A stretch of 64,000 nt of DNA from JBEKTW01 sp049515655 (GCA_049515655.1 JBEKTW010000024.1:1-64000), one strand, 5' to 3'; shown: positions 53,123 through 62,559, counted from the stretch's first letter. The notes: generated from the letters alone by a model not told the origin. Numbers and translations: made by a program.

Positions 53123-53956
53123 ATGGAAACGTCGGGAAAAGCAACAGCCAATCTGAAACTGAACACGGACATTGTGCGAAAGCTCCTTGTGGACTTCATC
53201 CGCGATGAGGTTTCTACCGCCGGCTTCAAAAAGGGGGTTGTCGGTGTCTCCGGTGGGGTCGATTCAGCGGTGGTCGTCACGCTTGCGGCAGAGGCCCTGG
53301 GAAAGAAAAACGTCCTTGCCGTCAACATGCCCTACAAAACCAGTGACCCGTCGAGTGCGGCGGACGCGAAACTGCTCGTCAAGCAGCTCGGCATCCGCGG
53401 TGAAACGGTGGATATCACGCCGATGGTCGACCCGTTCATTGCGAACAGTCCCGGGATGGATAACATCCGTAAGGGCAACGTGATGGCCAGGGAGCGAATG
53501 ATTGTGCTGTACGACATCTCGTCGAGGGAAAATGCGCTTGTGGTCGGGACGAGCAACAAGACGGAGGTGCTGTTGGGTTACGGAACACTCTTCGGCGATA
53601 CTGCCTGCGCTATTAATCCTCTCGGTGATTTGTACAAAACGCAGGTCTGGCAGTTAGCGGAAGCGATCGGAATTCCCAAGAAGATTGTCAAGAAAAAACC
53701 GTCGGCCGATCTCTGGCAGGGACAAACGGATGAGGGCGAGTTGGGTTTTACCTATAAGCAGGTCGACCGGCTTCTCTATTATATGGTCGACGAACGTTTG
53801 ACCGATGAAGAGCTGGTTCCGCTCGGGATCGAAAAGAAGTTTATCGCGAAAGTGAAGCGCATCGTGCAGCGCAACCAGTTCAAGGGCCGGCCTCCTGTCA
53901 TTGCAAAAGTTTCTCACCGAACGGTCAATATCGATTTCCACTCCGCAAGGGATTGA
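53123..53956 (+). CDS. nadE: NH3-dependent NAD+ synthetase (277 aa)
   Basis: The PP-loop GVSGGVDSAVVVTLA binds ATP. VGTSNKTEVLLGYGTLFGD, then AINPLGDLYKTQVWQLA and KKPSADLWQGQTDEGELGF are the deamido-NAD binding stretches. It lacks a glutaminase domain, so it uses ammonia. It is divergent from murI with an 89-bp shared promoter region. Confidence 0.95.
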   Translation: METSGKATANLKLNTDIVRKLLVDFIRDEVSTAGFKKGVVGVSGGVDSAVVVTLAAEALGKKNVLAVNMPYKTSDPSSAADAKLLVKQLGIRGETVDITPMVDPFIANSPGMDNIRKGNVMARERMIVLYDISSRENALVVGTSNKTEVLLGYGTLFGDTACAINPLGDLYKTQVWQLAEAIGIPKKIVKKKPSADLWQGQTDEGELGFTYKQVDRLLYYMVDERLTDEELVPLGIEKKFIAKVKRIVQRNQFKGRPPVIAKVSHRTVNIDFHSARD

Positions 53957-54177
53957 GGAACCTGAAGAGCGCGGGCTTTTCAGGAGAAGTACATGAAGAT
54001 CACCTTAATATTCTTTGACGTCATCCTGACGCGCTTTTGGTCAGGGTCTGAACTGAGATTACGTTGCTGACGTCCGGATGCCGATCAGAAACATATCGGC
54101 AAGACGGAGAGATGTCATCCCAACTAGCCCTTGCGATCAAATACCCTTGCCGGACACCATAATATTATTGCCACCCC

Positions 54178-54888
54178 ATGTCTGAATCAGTCATCGCTGG
54201 CACACTCTACATCGTCAGCACGCCGATAGGCAATCTGGAGGATATCACGTTTCGTGCGGTCAGCATCCTGTCGGGTGTTGACCTTGTCGCGGCGGAAGAT
54301 ACTCGCAAGACGAAGTTTCTCTTGAATCATTACAACCTCCAGAAGCCTCTGGTCAGTTTTTTCAGCTTCAACGAAGCACGTCGTACCCCCGACCTCATCG
54401 CCAAGCTCAGGAGCGGAACATCCATCGCGCTGGTGACGGATGCCGGAACGCCGGGAATTTCCGACCCCGCGTTCCGGATCGTACGTGCAGCGCTGGATGA
54501 ATCTGTCCCGGTGGTCGCAATTCCCGGTCCTTCGGCATTTCTTGCCGCGCTCATCGTGAGCGGGCTGCCGGTCGAACGATTTGTGTTCGAAGGCTTTCTT
54601 CCTGTCAAGAAAGGAAGGAAAACGATGCTGGAGAGACTCGGGAGCGAGGAGCGGACAATTATTCTGTACGAATCGCCTCATCGACTTCTCAAAACATTGC
54701 GGGAGCTCCATGAGCATGTCGGCAATCGTGAAATCGCCGTCGCGCGGGAGTTGACGAAGAAATTCGAGGAAGTTGTCCGGGGCCGGATTTCCGATGCCAT
54801 CGACCATTTCTCAAACCATAAAGTCCTCGGTGAATTTGTGATCGTTCTCGGTGGTTCTTCCGGAGACCACCCTGACTCAAGTGGATAA
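54178..54888 (+). CDS. rsmI: 16S rRNA 2'-O-ribose methyltransferase RsmI (236 aa)
   Basis: GTLYIVSTPIGNLEDITFRA, VAAEDTRKTKFLLNHY, LVTDAGTPGISDPAFRIV and GFLPVKKGRKTMLE are the RsmI motifs. It methylates C1402 of 16S rRNA using SAM. The 53957-54177 gap upstream has no gene, only a weak CCTGAC/GTCAGG hairpin. Confidence 0.95.
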   Translation: MSESVIAGTLYIVSTPIGNLEDITFRAVSILSGVDLVAAEDTRKTKFLLNHYNLQKPLVSFFSFNEARRTPDLIAKLRSGTSIALVTDAGTPGISDPAFRIVRAALDESVPVVAIPGPSAFLAALIVSGLPVERFVFEGFLPVKKGRKTMLERLGSEERTIILYESPHRLLKTLRELHEHVGNREIAVARELTKKFEEVVRGRISDAIDHFSNHKVLGEFVIVLGGSSGDHPDSSG

Positions 54889-54969
54889 TTTTCCATCATC
54901 CATCTTCGATCGGCGTTTGTCATCAGTTATCAGCAGCATCAGTAGTATCAGCGTAATCAGCGGTAAGAC

Positions 54970-54998
54970 TTGATTTTTCGGCTAAACTATGGTATATT
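54970..54998 (+). promoter_or_regulatory. groESL promoter
   Basis: TTGATT (54970-54975) and TATATT (54993-54998) are separated by 17 bp, a standard sigma-70-type spacing, directly abutting the CIRCE operator. Confidence 0.65.
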
Positions 54999-54999
54999 G

Positions 55000-55026
55000 T
55001 TAGCACTCTGTCAAAGAGAGTGCTAA
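55000..55026 (+). promoter_or_regulatory. CIRCE operator (HrcA-binding site)
   Basis: TTAGCACTC, nine bases, GAGTGCTAA: a perfect match to the CIRCE consensus. It lies about 77 bp before groES, so heat-shock repression by HrcA is expected; hrcA itself is not in the window. Confidence 0.97.
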
Positions 55027-55102
55027 TGGCTACGAAATGCAATCTCTTCTTTGGTAAAACAATTCTAATTCATCAAAAATCAATCATTTAGGAGGAGTTT
55101 AT

Positions 55103-55387
55103 ATGAAGATTAAACCCCTAGCAGATCGTGTTGTAATCAAGCCGTCGCCGGGTGAAGAAAAGACCAAGAGTGGGCTTATTATTCCGGACACGGCGAAGGA
55201 GAAGCCTGTCGTTGGAGAAGTTGTTGCCGCAGGTCCCGGTCGGAAGGCAGACGACGGAAAGGTCATTCCGATGGAGTTGAAAGTCGGCGATAAAGTGCTG
55301 TACGGAAAATATTCCGGGACTGAAGTCACGCTCGACGGTCAGGAATATCTGATCATGCGCGAAAGCGACATTTTTGCCGTTGTGTAG
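55103..55387 (+). CDS. groES: GroES co-chaperonin (94 aa)
   Basis: MKIKPLADRVVIKPSPGEEK, TKSGLIIPDTAKEKP, GEVVAAGPG and GDKVLYGKYSGTEVTLDGQE are the GroES blocks, including the mobile loop (GLIIPDTA). It caps GroEL. TAGGAGGAGTTTAT precedes the ATG. Confidence 0.97.
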   Translation: MKIKPLADRVVIKPSPGEEKTKSGLIIPDTAKEKPVVGEVVAAGPGRKADDGKVIPMELKVGDKVLYGKYSGTEVTLDGQEYLIMRESDIFAVV

Positions 55388-55472
55388 ACAAGAGGTCGCT
55401 TCAAATGACGTCAGGCAAACAACCCGTTTCAACGAAATCAAAAAGCTTAAACATAAGAGGAGTTAAAGAATT

Positions 55473-57110
55473 ATGAGTGCAAAGATAATTACGTTCGAGT
55501 CAGAGGCGCGCGCCGCGTTGAAGCGGGGTGTCGACAAGCTGGCCGATGCGGTGAAAGTGACGCTTGGTCCGAAAGGGCGCAATGTCGTCATCGATAAGAA
55601 ATTTGGTGCACCAACGGTGACAAAGGACGGCGTAACCGTTGCGAAAGAGATCGAGCTCGAGGATCCCATCGAGAATATGGGTGCCCAGATGGTACGTGAA
55701 GTCGCCAGCAAAACCTCCGATGTTGCCGGTGACGGCACAACGACGGCCACTGTTCTTGCACAGGCGATTGTCCGTGAAGGAATGAAAAACGTGACTGCCG
55801 GCGCAAATCCAATGGACCTCAAGAGAGGCATCGATTTAGCAGTGCAGAAGGTCGTCAGTGAACTGAAGAAACTGAGCAAAACGGTTGGCGACGACAAAGA
55901 GAAGATCGCCCAGGTCGGCGCAATCTCAGCCAACAACGACCGCACGATCGGCGAGCTGATTGCCAACGCGATGGAACGCGTCGGCAAAGACGGCGTCATC
56001 ACGGTCGAAGAGGCCAAAGGTACGGAGACGACTGTCGAATGGGTGGAAGGAATGCAATTTGACCGCGGTTATCTTTCGCCGTATTTCGTGACGGATGCCG
56101 ACACGATGGAAACTGTCCTCGAGGATCCATACATCCTCATTCACGACAAAAAGATCAGTGCGATGAAGGATTTGCTTCCGATTTTGGAAAAAATTGCACA
56201 GGCCGGGCGGTCCATCCTCGTGATCGCGGAAGACCTTGAAGGTGAAGCGCTCGCGACGCTCGTGGTGAACAAGCTGCGCGGCACGTTGAAAGTGTGTGCC
56301 GTAAAAGCTCCGGGATTTGGTGACCGGCGGAAGGCGATGTTGGAAGATGTCGCCGTCCTGACGAACGGTACCGTCATTTCCGACGAAAAAGGTTTCAAGC
56401 TCGAGAACGCTCAATTGTCGTATCTTGGTACCGCGAAGAAGGTCACGATTGACAAAGACAATACGACCATCGTCGAAGGCGCCGGCAAGAAGGATGACAT
56501 CAAGAAGCGCATCAACGAGATCAAAGGACAAATCGAGAAGACAACTTCCGACTACGACAAGGAAAAGCTTCAGGAGCGGTTGGCAAAGCTCTCCGGCGGA
56601 GTTGCGGTTCTGAAAGTCGGCGCCTCGACAGAAGTCGAGATGAAGGAGAAGAAAGCTCGCGTCGAAGATGCTCTGCACGCGACACGCGCGGCCGTCGAGG
56701 AAGGAATTGTTCCGGGCGGCGGCGTTGCCTATCTCAGATCGTTGAGTGCCCTTGACGGCATTAAGGTTGATAACGACGACCAGCAAATCGGAATCGAAAT
56801 CGTCCGGCGCGCTCTTGAAGAGCCAATTCGCTGGATCGTGAATAATGCCGGTTTGGAGGGTTCCATCATTGTCAATAAAGTGAAGGAAGGTAAGGACGAT
56901 TACGGATTCAACGCGCAAACCGAAAAATATGAGAACCTCATCAAGTCCGGCGTCATCGACCCGACAAAGGTTGCTCGTATTGCGTTGGAAAACGCGGCCA
57001 GCGTCGCGGCTCTCGTTTTGACGACCGAAGCAACGATCGTCGAGAAGCCCGAGAAGGAAAAGCACGGCCCGATGATGCCCCCCGGCGGCGGAATGGGCGA
57101 TATGTACTAG
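55473..57110 (+). CDS. groEL: GroEL chaperonin (545 aa)
   Basis: Full-length 60-kDa chaperonin: ATP-binding DVAGDGTTTATVLAQAIVRE, VGKDGVITVEEAKGTETTVE, AVEEGIVPGGGVAYLRSL and a Gly/Met-rich tail (GPMMPPGGGMGDMY). It folds client proteins with GroES; 85 bp separate the two genes, and both are under the CIRCE operator. TAAGAGGAG precedes the ATG. Confidence 0.98.
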   Translation: MSAKIITFESEARAALKRGVDKLADAVKVTLGPKGRNVVIDKKFGAPTVTKDGVTVAKEIELEDPIENMGAQMVREVASKTSDVAGDGTTTATVLAQAIVREGMKNVTAGANPMDLKRGIDLAVQKVVSELKKLSKTVGDDKEKIAQVGAISANNDRTIGELIANAMERVGKDGVITVEEAKGTETTVEWVEGMQFDRGYLSPYFVTDADTMETVLEDPYILIHDKKISAMKDLLPILEKIAQAGRSILVIAEDLEGEALATLVVNKLRGTLKVCAVKAPGFGDRRKAMLEDVAVLTNGTVISDEKGFKLENAQLSYLGTAKKVTIDKDNTTIVEGAGKKDDIKKRINEIKGQIEKTTSDYDKEKLQERLAKLSGGVAVLKVGASTEVEMKEKKARVEDALHATRAAVEEGIVPGGGVAYLRSLSALDGIKVDNDDQQIGIEIVRRALEEPIRWIVNNAGLEGSIIVNKVKEGKDDYGFNAQTEKYENLIKSGVIDPTKVARIALENAASVAALVLTTEATIVEKPEKEKHGPMMPPGGGMGDMY

Positions 57111-57141
57111 AAAGCAGTTGAGTGCAGATGTAGAGAGAAAG

Positions 57142-57171
57142 CCCCCGGTGGGAAAAACCGCCGGGGGTTTT
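57142..57171 (+). terminator. groESL terminator
   Basis: CCCCCGGTGG (57142-57151) pairs with CCGCCGGGGG (57158-57167, one T-G pair), then TTTT, 31 bp after the groEL stop. Confidence 0.85.
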
Positions 57172-57399
57172 CCCTTTTCTTGAGGATTTCTCCGGTTTTG
57201 AGGGGGCAGGCGCTTCCCCTCTCATTCGCTCCGGCGGTTGACGTGATTTTCGGGATTCTCTTCTTGACACGACTCCGATTTTTCATTATATTCACCGTTG
57301 CTCTCAGAGACGACGCCCTCCCGATGCAGAGGAAGTGTTTCCTCTTCTTGCCGTCCATAAATTCACCATCAATCATAACACATATTTAGAGGAGGTTCC

Positions 57400-57618
57400 A
57401 TGGACGCACTATTTTCAAAAATCATCAAAGCCGGCGACCGCACGTACTTCATCGACGTGAAGGAAGCGAAGAATAAATCAAAGTACCTGACCATTGCGGA
57501 AAGCAAGAAGGCGAAGGAGGGAGACAAGAAATTCTCCCGGTCGAGCGTCATGGTTTTTGATAACCAGGCGGAGCCGTTCCGCGAAGCGCTCGAAGAGGCG
57601 ATGAAGGTCATGTCATAG
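57400..57618 (+). CDS. DUF3276 / PUR-like nucleic-acid-binding protein (72 aa)
   Basis: IKAGDRTYFIDVKEAKNKSK, LTIAESKKAKEGD and FREALEEAMKVM fit the DUF3276 family, small PUR-alpha-like proteins common in Bacteroidota and spirochaetes that bind RNA or ssDNA. GAGGAGGTTCC precedes ATG 57400. It is monocistronic with its own terminator. Confidence 0.9.
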   Translation: MDALFSKIIKAGDRTYFIDVKEAKNKSKYLTIAESKKAKEGDKKFSRSSVMVFDNQAEPFREALEEAMKVMS

Positions 57619-57640
57619 ACGGAACTGGCTCAACCCGTTG

Positions 57641-57680
57641 CTCCCCGGGGACGATTCCCGTTACCCCGGGGAGTTTTTTT
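57641..57680 (+). terminator. Strong terminator after the DUF3276 gene
   Basis: CTCCCCGGGG (57641-57650) and CCCCGGGGAG (57664-57673) form a 10-bp perfect stem, followed by TTTTTTT. Confidence 0.9.
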
Positions 57681-58254
57681 ATCCACCCATAGGGGGGACT
57701 TCAAGAACTGCTTACGTCCGGGGACGGCAGTGCATCAATTTCATTTTTGAGTGCTGTGCTAACCCCACCTTCCGTGAGGCAATCCAGGAACTACGCCAAT
57801 CCGTCAACCCCGACATCTGTCCTGAGCGAAGTCGAAGGATGCTTCTAGTCGGGATCTATGCCTTGCCTGCTTAGTTTCATCTCGTTCCCAAATTTTATTC
57901 GGCAACGTTCTGGACGCGCAGGCTGGGGGGAGTTGCGGTGACATTGCTCGATTCGGCTTCCCCCGACCCACTCCGAACTCATCCCCTTGCCCCTCACCGC
58001 CAAGGCGGGATCTTCGACTTCTCTACAAGTAGAGAAGGGGAAGCGCTTCCATGGCCAGCGTCCCTCTCTAATCTTAGAGAGGGACCACAGGGTGAGTTCG
58101 AACGCGCACATCTTTGGGGTCGGATACAGAGCTACCTGCTCACTCAAGGGGGAGAATACAAGAGGGGGTAAATTGTGTGCGGCAGTTCTTCGAACTGAGG
58201 CACTTCTCCGGGGACAGGTTTATCGACAAAACCATGTCAAACGAAAACCATCGT
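57681..58254. other. 570-bp noncoding region with dispersed repeats and hairpins
   Basis: No supported gene. It contains ACCCCACCTTCCG (57757), TGTCCTGAGCGAAGTCGAAG (57820), hairpin CTTCTCTAC/GTAGAGAAG (58018-58037), hairpin CCCTCTCTAA/TTAGAGAGGG (58062-58083) and ACAAGAGGGGGT (58158). Related pieces occur at 31.1, 51.4 and 62.66 kb. Confidence 0.6.
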
Positions 58255-58458
58255 TCACCGGACGGTCTTCTTCCGGTTTGCCAGCACGAAAATCACCCCG
58301 CCGACGATCATGATCGCTCCCCACCAGATATCCGCGTGAAGATTCCAGAGAACCTTCTGCTGCTCGGGGGGATTCGCGAGACCGTAGAGCCCCGAGATCG
58401 TTACAATCACTCCCAGGACCGAAAGTAGCAGTCCGACAAAATACCAGATTGGTTTCAT
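58255..58458 (-). CDS. Small membrane protein at the end of the galactose operon (67 aa)
   Basis: MKPIWYFVGLLLSVLGVIVT then a second helix (IWWGAIMIVGGVIFVLA). No recognised family. It starts 13 bp after the symporter stop, with GGAGAACAAGACC upstream, so it is probably co-translated and may assist the transporter, which is inference. Confidence 0.65.
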   Translation of the reverse strand: MKPIWYFVGLLLSVLGVIVTISGLYGLANPPEQQKVLWNLHADIWWGAIMIVGGVIFVLANRKKTVR

Positions 58459-58471
58459 GGTCTTGTTCTCC

Positions 58472-60133
58472 TTACCAGAAATATATATTGAGCACGGTCA
58501 GGATGATAAGAGAGAGAATCGCGACAAATTCGGGTCTCTTCATGAACGGCACAGGTTCGGTGATTGTCTCCGCGGTGAGGCCTTTCACCAGCCCGACGAG
58601 TTCCTCCTTCGGTTTTTTCCGGGTGAACAGGCTGATGATGATGGTGACGCTGAAGCAAATCAACCAGGCCCACCACGCCCGCCAGAAATTCGCGGCCATG
58701 TCACTGGCAACCGGAGAGAGAGTCAAGGTTGCGGTTCCTATCCACTGGAACTTGAGGGCGAGAAACAGGACGAAGGAGGATCCCATCCCGGCGAGGAGCC
58801 CCCAGAATGCCCCGGCCGGCGTAATCCAGACGAAAAACATGCCGAGGAGCATGGTCGCAAAGAGCGGAGCGTTCACCCACGAGAAGATCGCCTGCATATA
58901 ATCCATAATGCTCGGAAAAGTCTTGGCCCAGTAGGCAGTTCCTACGCTAATGATGATGCCGATGACCGTCGTAATTCTCCCCATTTTCAACAACTGAGCA
59001 TCCGTGGCGTTCTTGTTGATGAGCGAACGGTAGATGTCATACGTCCAGACGGTATTGAAGGCGCTCACGTTTCCGGCCTGGCCTGCCATGAATCCCGCCA
59101 GCAGAGCCGTGACTCCCAACCCAATCAATCCGCTCGGGTAGTACCGCTGGATGAGGAGTGGCAGAGCAGAGTCGTAGTTGATCTGGCCGCCGTCATGCAA
59201 CAAAGCAAATCCCGATTGTGGGTCTCTCGCGAGGGCAAGCGCGACAAGGCCGGCCATAATGACGATGAAGGGAACGGCCATTTTGAAAAACGACGCGATG
59301 ATTGGTGTCATGCGTGCTGAACGTAGATCCTTTGCGGAGAAAGCACGCTGCACGACCAGAAAATCCGTCGTCCAATACCCGAAAGAAAGAACGAATCCCA
59401 GTCCAAGGACGATGCCCGCCCACGTGATGACCATGCCGTTCTGGGTAGGGTCGGCGGAGGTTGACCACAATGTGTTGAAGGAGGAGGGGACTTTCGTGAA
59501 CACCGCGCCGACTCCTCCGAGTTCGATGATGCCCAGAATAGAAACGAGGAAAAGTCCGAACCAGATCAGGAAGAACTGGACGATTTCCGTGAAGATTGCC
59601 GAGAGCAAGCCGCTCATGGCGACGTAGGCGCCGACGGTGACCGCCGAGACCCACATGCTGATATTCCAGTCCCAGCCCAGGAACGTGTGCAGGACGAGCG
59701 CCATCGCGTAGAGATTGATGCCCGAGACAAGAAGCGTCATCAGGGCAAATGCGAAAGCGTTGAGCACGCGGGTGCGCTCGTCAAAGCGTAACTTCAGATA
59801 GCCGGGAACCGAGTGGATGCGGCTGCTGTAGTAGAACGGCATCATGTAGATGCCGAGGAACAGCATTGCCGGAATCGCGCCGATCCAGTAAAAGTGCGCG
59901 ACGTACATTCCGTATTTGTACGTGTTGCCGGTCATGCCGAGCAGCTCCAGCGCACCGAGGTTTGCGGAGAGGAATGCAATTCCCGCAACCCAGGCGCTGT
60001 TTTTCCTTCCCGCGATGAAAAAATCCTCCTGGCTCTTGGTGAATCGCTTGAGGTAATACCCGAGCCCCAGGATAAATGCGAAATAGATTCCGATAACAAG
60101 CCAGTCGTTGAATGATAGACCGATAGTGGTCAT
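58472..60133 (-). CDS. Sodium/solute symporter, probable galactose uptake (553 aa)
   Basis: A multi-helix SSS (SGLT-type) transporter: FIAGRKNSAWVAGIAFLSAN with LGALELLGMTGNTYKYG near the start, RFDERTRVLNAF and, in the middle, GYWTTDFLVVQRAFSAKDLR, then ALLAGFMAGQAGNVSAFNTV. These fit vSGLT-like sugar:Na+ symporters. It lies 22 bp downstream of galactokinase on the same strand, which suggests galactose as substrate (inference). Confidence 0.9.
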   Translation of the reverse strand: MTTIGLSFNDWLVIGIYFAFILGLGYYLKRFTKSQEDFFIAGRKNSAWVAGIAFLSANLGALELLGMTGNTYKYGMYVAHFYWIGAIPAMLFLGIYMMPFYYSSRIHSVPGYLKLRFDERTRVLNAFAFALMTLLVSGINLYAMALVLHTFLGWDWNISMWVSAVTVGAYVAMSGLLSAIFTEIVQFFLIWFGLFLVSILGIIELGGVGAVFTKVPSSFNTLWSTSADPTQNGMVITWAGIVLGLGFVLSFGYWTTDFLVVQRAFSAKDLRSARMTPIIASFFKMAVPFIVIMAGLVALALARDPQSGFALLHDGGQINYDSALPLLIQRYYPSGLIGLGVTALLAGFMAGQAGNVSAFNTVWTYDIYRSLINKNATDAQLLKMGRITTVIGIIISVGTAYWAKTFPSIMDYMQAIFSWVNAPLFATMLLGMFFVWITPAGAFWGLLAGMGSSFVLFLALKFQWIGTATLTLSPVASDMAANFWRAWWAWLICFSVTIIISLFTRKKPKEELVGLVKGLTAETITEPVPFMKRPEFVAILSLIILTVLNIYFW

Positions 60134-60155
60134 GTGGGGACCTTTCGAAAATGTT

Positions 60156-61433
60156 TCAAACGGTTTGCTCCATGAAACAGGTCGTTCCGATGGAACGGAT
60201 CGTTAGTTGCTTGACGCAGCCGGTGGCAAAGGCTGATTCCATGAAGGCAATGTACTCACCGACCCTCTCATGCGGCAGGAAGGCGAGGATGGTTCCCGCG
60301 AATCCGCCGCCGTGTACCCGGTACCCGCCGGATCCGGTTTTTCTCAGGAATTGTTCGGTCAGCGCGAGGCCCAGGGCGACCCCCTGCTCGGAAGCATTGC
60401 CGGCGGCGTAGCAATTCTGCAGCCACTGGTGGGAGGACCGGCCTGACTCGGTGACGAGGCGCAGAAAGGTTTCTACGTCTCCTTTTCGTAATGCGGCTAC
60501 CTGACTGTCCACACGCTCATTTTCGTCGATGAAGTGAAGTGCCCGCGACACTGCCCTGTCGCCTACCGCCTTGCGAAGCCGGCGGACGTTCTTCAGGATA
60601 TCTTCTTTGGAAATGTCCCTGCACCATTCCTTGCCGAACTGCGCAGCTACGGATTTCATTTCCCTGGGAATGGACGCGTACTCCTCCGTCAAATCGGCAT
60701 GGTGTCCGCCGGTGTTGACGACGAGCAGATTGTAGCCCGCGGCGGCAAAATCAAATTCAAATCTCTCGACACGCGGAGTGTCCGGATCCTTAAAATCGAT
60801 CATGATCATTCCCCCCGTGGCGCACGCAGTTTGATCCATCAGTCCACACGGTTTTCCAAAGTAGGTATTTTCGGAGAATTGCCCGATGAATGCGATCGTT
60901 TGCGGGGCGACCCTGCCGTCGTTGTACAACGTGTTCATGATGGTCGCGAGAAGCACCTCAACGGATGCCGAGGAACTCAGCCCCGAGCCGACGAGGACAT
61001 CGCTCGTGACACACGCATTGAATCCCCCGATCCTGTATCCGAGTTCCCGGAAGCGTGCGGCAATCCCCCGGACGAGTGCTGTCGTTGTTCCGCGTTCCCG
61101 AGCCGCCGGCGCGAGGTCGTCCAGGTTGACGCAAAACGGCTGGGTATATCCCTCCGAGTGAACGAGAATCTTCTTCTCGGGCGAGGGTGCAGCGGCCGCT
61201 ATGGAATCGAGATTAATGCTTGCGGCGAGCACTTTGCCGTGGTTATGGTCGGTGTGGTTGCCGCCGATTTCGGTGCGGCCCGGAGTGCTGAAAAGGCGGG
61301 GGTCTGCAGTGCCAAACCTGCTGTGGAAATCCTCTACGAGGGCGCTCCATCGTCGTGTCTGCCGGGAAAGAATCTCCCGGTCAGAGCCGTAAAGGTGCGA
61401 AAGCCAGTCTTGAAGGGTGTCGGGACGGATCAT
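60156..61433 (-). CDS. galK: Galactokinase (425 aa)
   Basis: GHMP kinase motifs: substrate motif PGRTEIGGNHTDHNHGKVLA (galactokinase signature), ATP loop VGSGLSSSASVEVL, catalytic Asp in GKPCGLMDQTACATGG, and C-terminal GGFAGTILAFL. It phosphorylates galactose at C1. ATG 61433 overlaps the stop of the upstream gene (ATGA); the open frame extends far upstream but lacks homology. No galT or galE is in the window. Confidence 0.95.
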   Translation of the reverse strand: MIRPDTLQDWLSHLYGSDREILSRQTRRWSALVEDFHSRFGTADPRLFSTPGRTEIGGNHTDHNHGKVLAASINLDSIAAAAPSPEKKILVHSEGYTQPFCVNLDDLAPAARERGTTTALVRGIAARFRELGYRIGGFNACVTSDVLVGSGLSSSASVEVLLATIMNTLYNDGRVAPQTIAFIGQFSENTYFGKPCGLMDQTACATGGMIMIDFKDPDTPRVERFEFDFAAAGYNLLVVNTGGHHADLTEEYASIPREMKSVAAQFGKEWCRDISKEDILKNVRRLRKAVGDRAVSRALHFIDENERVDSQVAALRKGDVETFLRLVTESGRSSHQWLQNCYAAGNASEQGVALGLALTEQFLRKTGSGGYRVHGGGFAGTILAFLPHERVGEYIAFMESAFATGCVKQLTIRSIGTTCFMEQTV

Positions 61434-61678
61434 GCTATACCGTTGGATCTGGCGATGAAGAATCTCGCACACACATCGCCGGAAAACCTTCCGTTCTTCT
61501 TGCATTCTGCAATGTGTTCTCGGAGAGCCGCGAGATCTTCGGCCTCCGGAGAGAAACAGAAGTCTTCCAGCATATCGCCGCACGAGGTACAAAAGACAAT
61601 TTTCTCTCGCAGCGGCACGTCGTCGTCATCCAATGGACATTTGTTTCGCACAGCATGTCGTGTTATTTGCAATTCCAT
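61430..61678 (-). CDS. Small Cys-rich protein opening the galactose operon (82 aa)
   Basis: MELQITRHAVRNKCPLDDDD then IVFCTSCGDMLEDFC and ALREHIAECKKN. Five Cys and a His suggest a zinc-ribbon-like fold. Its TGA overlaps the galK ATG, so translation is coupled. No family recognised; it might be regulatory. An upstream ATG at 61732 is in frame but adds residues with no support. Confidence 0.6.
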   Translation of the reverse strand: MELQITRHAVRNKCPLDDDDVPLREKIVFCTSCGDMLEDFCFSPEAEDLAALREHIAECKKNGRFSGDVCARFFIARSNGIA

Positions 61679-61875
61679 TATAATGTTCTTACCATTAAAT
61701 ATCAAATCAGGCGGGCAATTTGATATATGCAATATGGTTTCCCCGGAAGGCAGTGACGTGGAGAGTCCTGTCCCCGGGAAAATTCTCGCTGAGAGCGAAT
61801 AGTGGAATGATGGTCTTCTGAGGATGTCTCAAAGACATGTTTTATTATTCAAATTCAGGAAAGGAGATGTGGGTC

Positions 61876-62538
61876 ATGAAACCAGATGCTTGTAGGAATG
61901 TTCGATATCCCTCCGCACGATCTTGCCTTACCCTGCTATTTGCAGCCATGCCGCTGTTTATTATTTACGGATGCCACAAATCGGAAGTTAGGAGCGGCGC
62001 GAAGCCGGCGGCGACGATTCAGAACCTCCAGACGGCCTATGCGAAGGCGGTCACGTATGTGAGAAGGTACACGTTGTTTGTTCAACAGGCAGAGAAGGAA
62101 CGGAACGCGGCCATTGCCAGTCTCTGTCGGGCAGTCGCGCGGTCGGAGGAGATTCGTGCGGGAAATCATGCGAGACTTCTGCGGAGTTTCGGTGTTGAGC
62201 CCGTAATGCCACCGGAAGAACGGCTCGCTGTAGGTACGACTGCTCAAACGTTGAAGATGGCGTTGAGTTGTGAGGACGTTCAGTACGACGAGATGTATCC
62301 CGGCATGATCAGGACCGCAGCCGTGGAAAAAGACTCCGCCGCCGCCCGCCAGTTTAAGATGGCTCGAGAAGTCGATGCGAGGCACCGGGAGTTGTTTTTC
62401 GATGCCATCAATCAACACGGAAGAGTCCCCAGAGTGGAATACTTGCTTTGTCCGGGATGCGGGTATGTGTTCGATTCCGACAAGAGTGATGAGTGTCCGG
62501 TTTGTCATCTCAAAAAAGAGAGCTTCGTGAAGGTGTGA
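61876..62538 (+). CDS. Exported rubrerythrin-like lipoprotein (220 aa)
   Basis: A signal peptide with lipobox (FAAMPLFIIYGC) precedes a ferritin-like four-helix part (QTAYAKAVTYVRRYTLFVQQ; EKERNAAIASLCRAVARSEE; VEKDSAAARQFKMAREVDAR) and a C-terminal rubredoxin-type metal site, CPGCGYVFDS and CPVCHL (CxxC...CxxC). Rubrerythrins are usually cytoplasmic peroxidases; an envelope-anchored one is unusual. ATG 61876 follows AGGAAAGGAG; the ATG at 61867 is too close to that site. Confidence 0.8.
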   Translation: MKPDACRNVRYPSARSCLTLLFAAMPLFIIYGCHKSEVRSGAKPAATIQNLQTAYAKAVTYVRRYTLFVQQAEKERNAAIASLCRAVARSEEIRAGNHARLLRSFGVEPVMPPEERLAVGTTAQTLKMALSCEDVQYDEMYPGMIRTAAVEKDSAAARQFKMAREVDARHRELFFDAINQHGRVPRVEYLLCPGCGYVFDSDKSDECPVCHLKKESFVKV

Positions 62539-62559
62539 TAGAAAGGTTCGGTACGGTCT

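Noticed and set aside
55926..57065. 379-codon minus-strand frame opposite groEL
   Set aside because: Long antisense frames are common opposite highly biased genes; the sequence has no domain pattern and groEL is certain.
58457..59320. 287-codon plus-strand frame opposite the symporter
   Set aside because: Antisense of a clear SSS transporter; composition is hydrophilic noise.
60534..61802. 422-codon plus-strand frame opposite galactokinase
   Set aside because: Antisense of galK with Arg/Cys-rich low-confidence composition and no motif.
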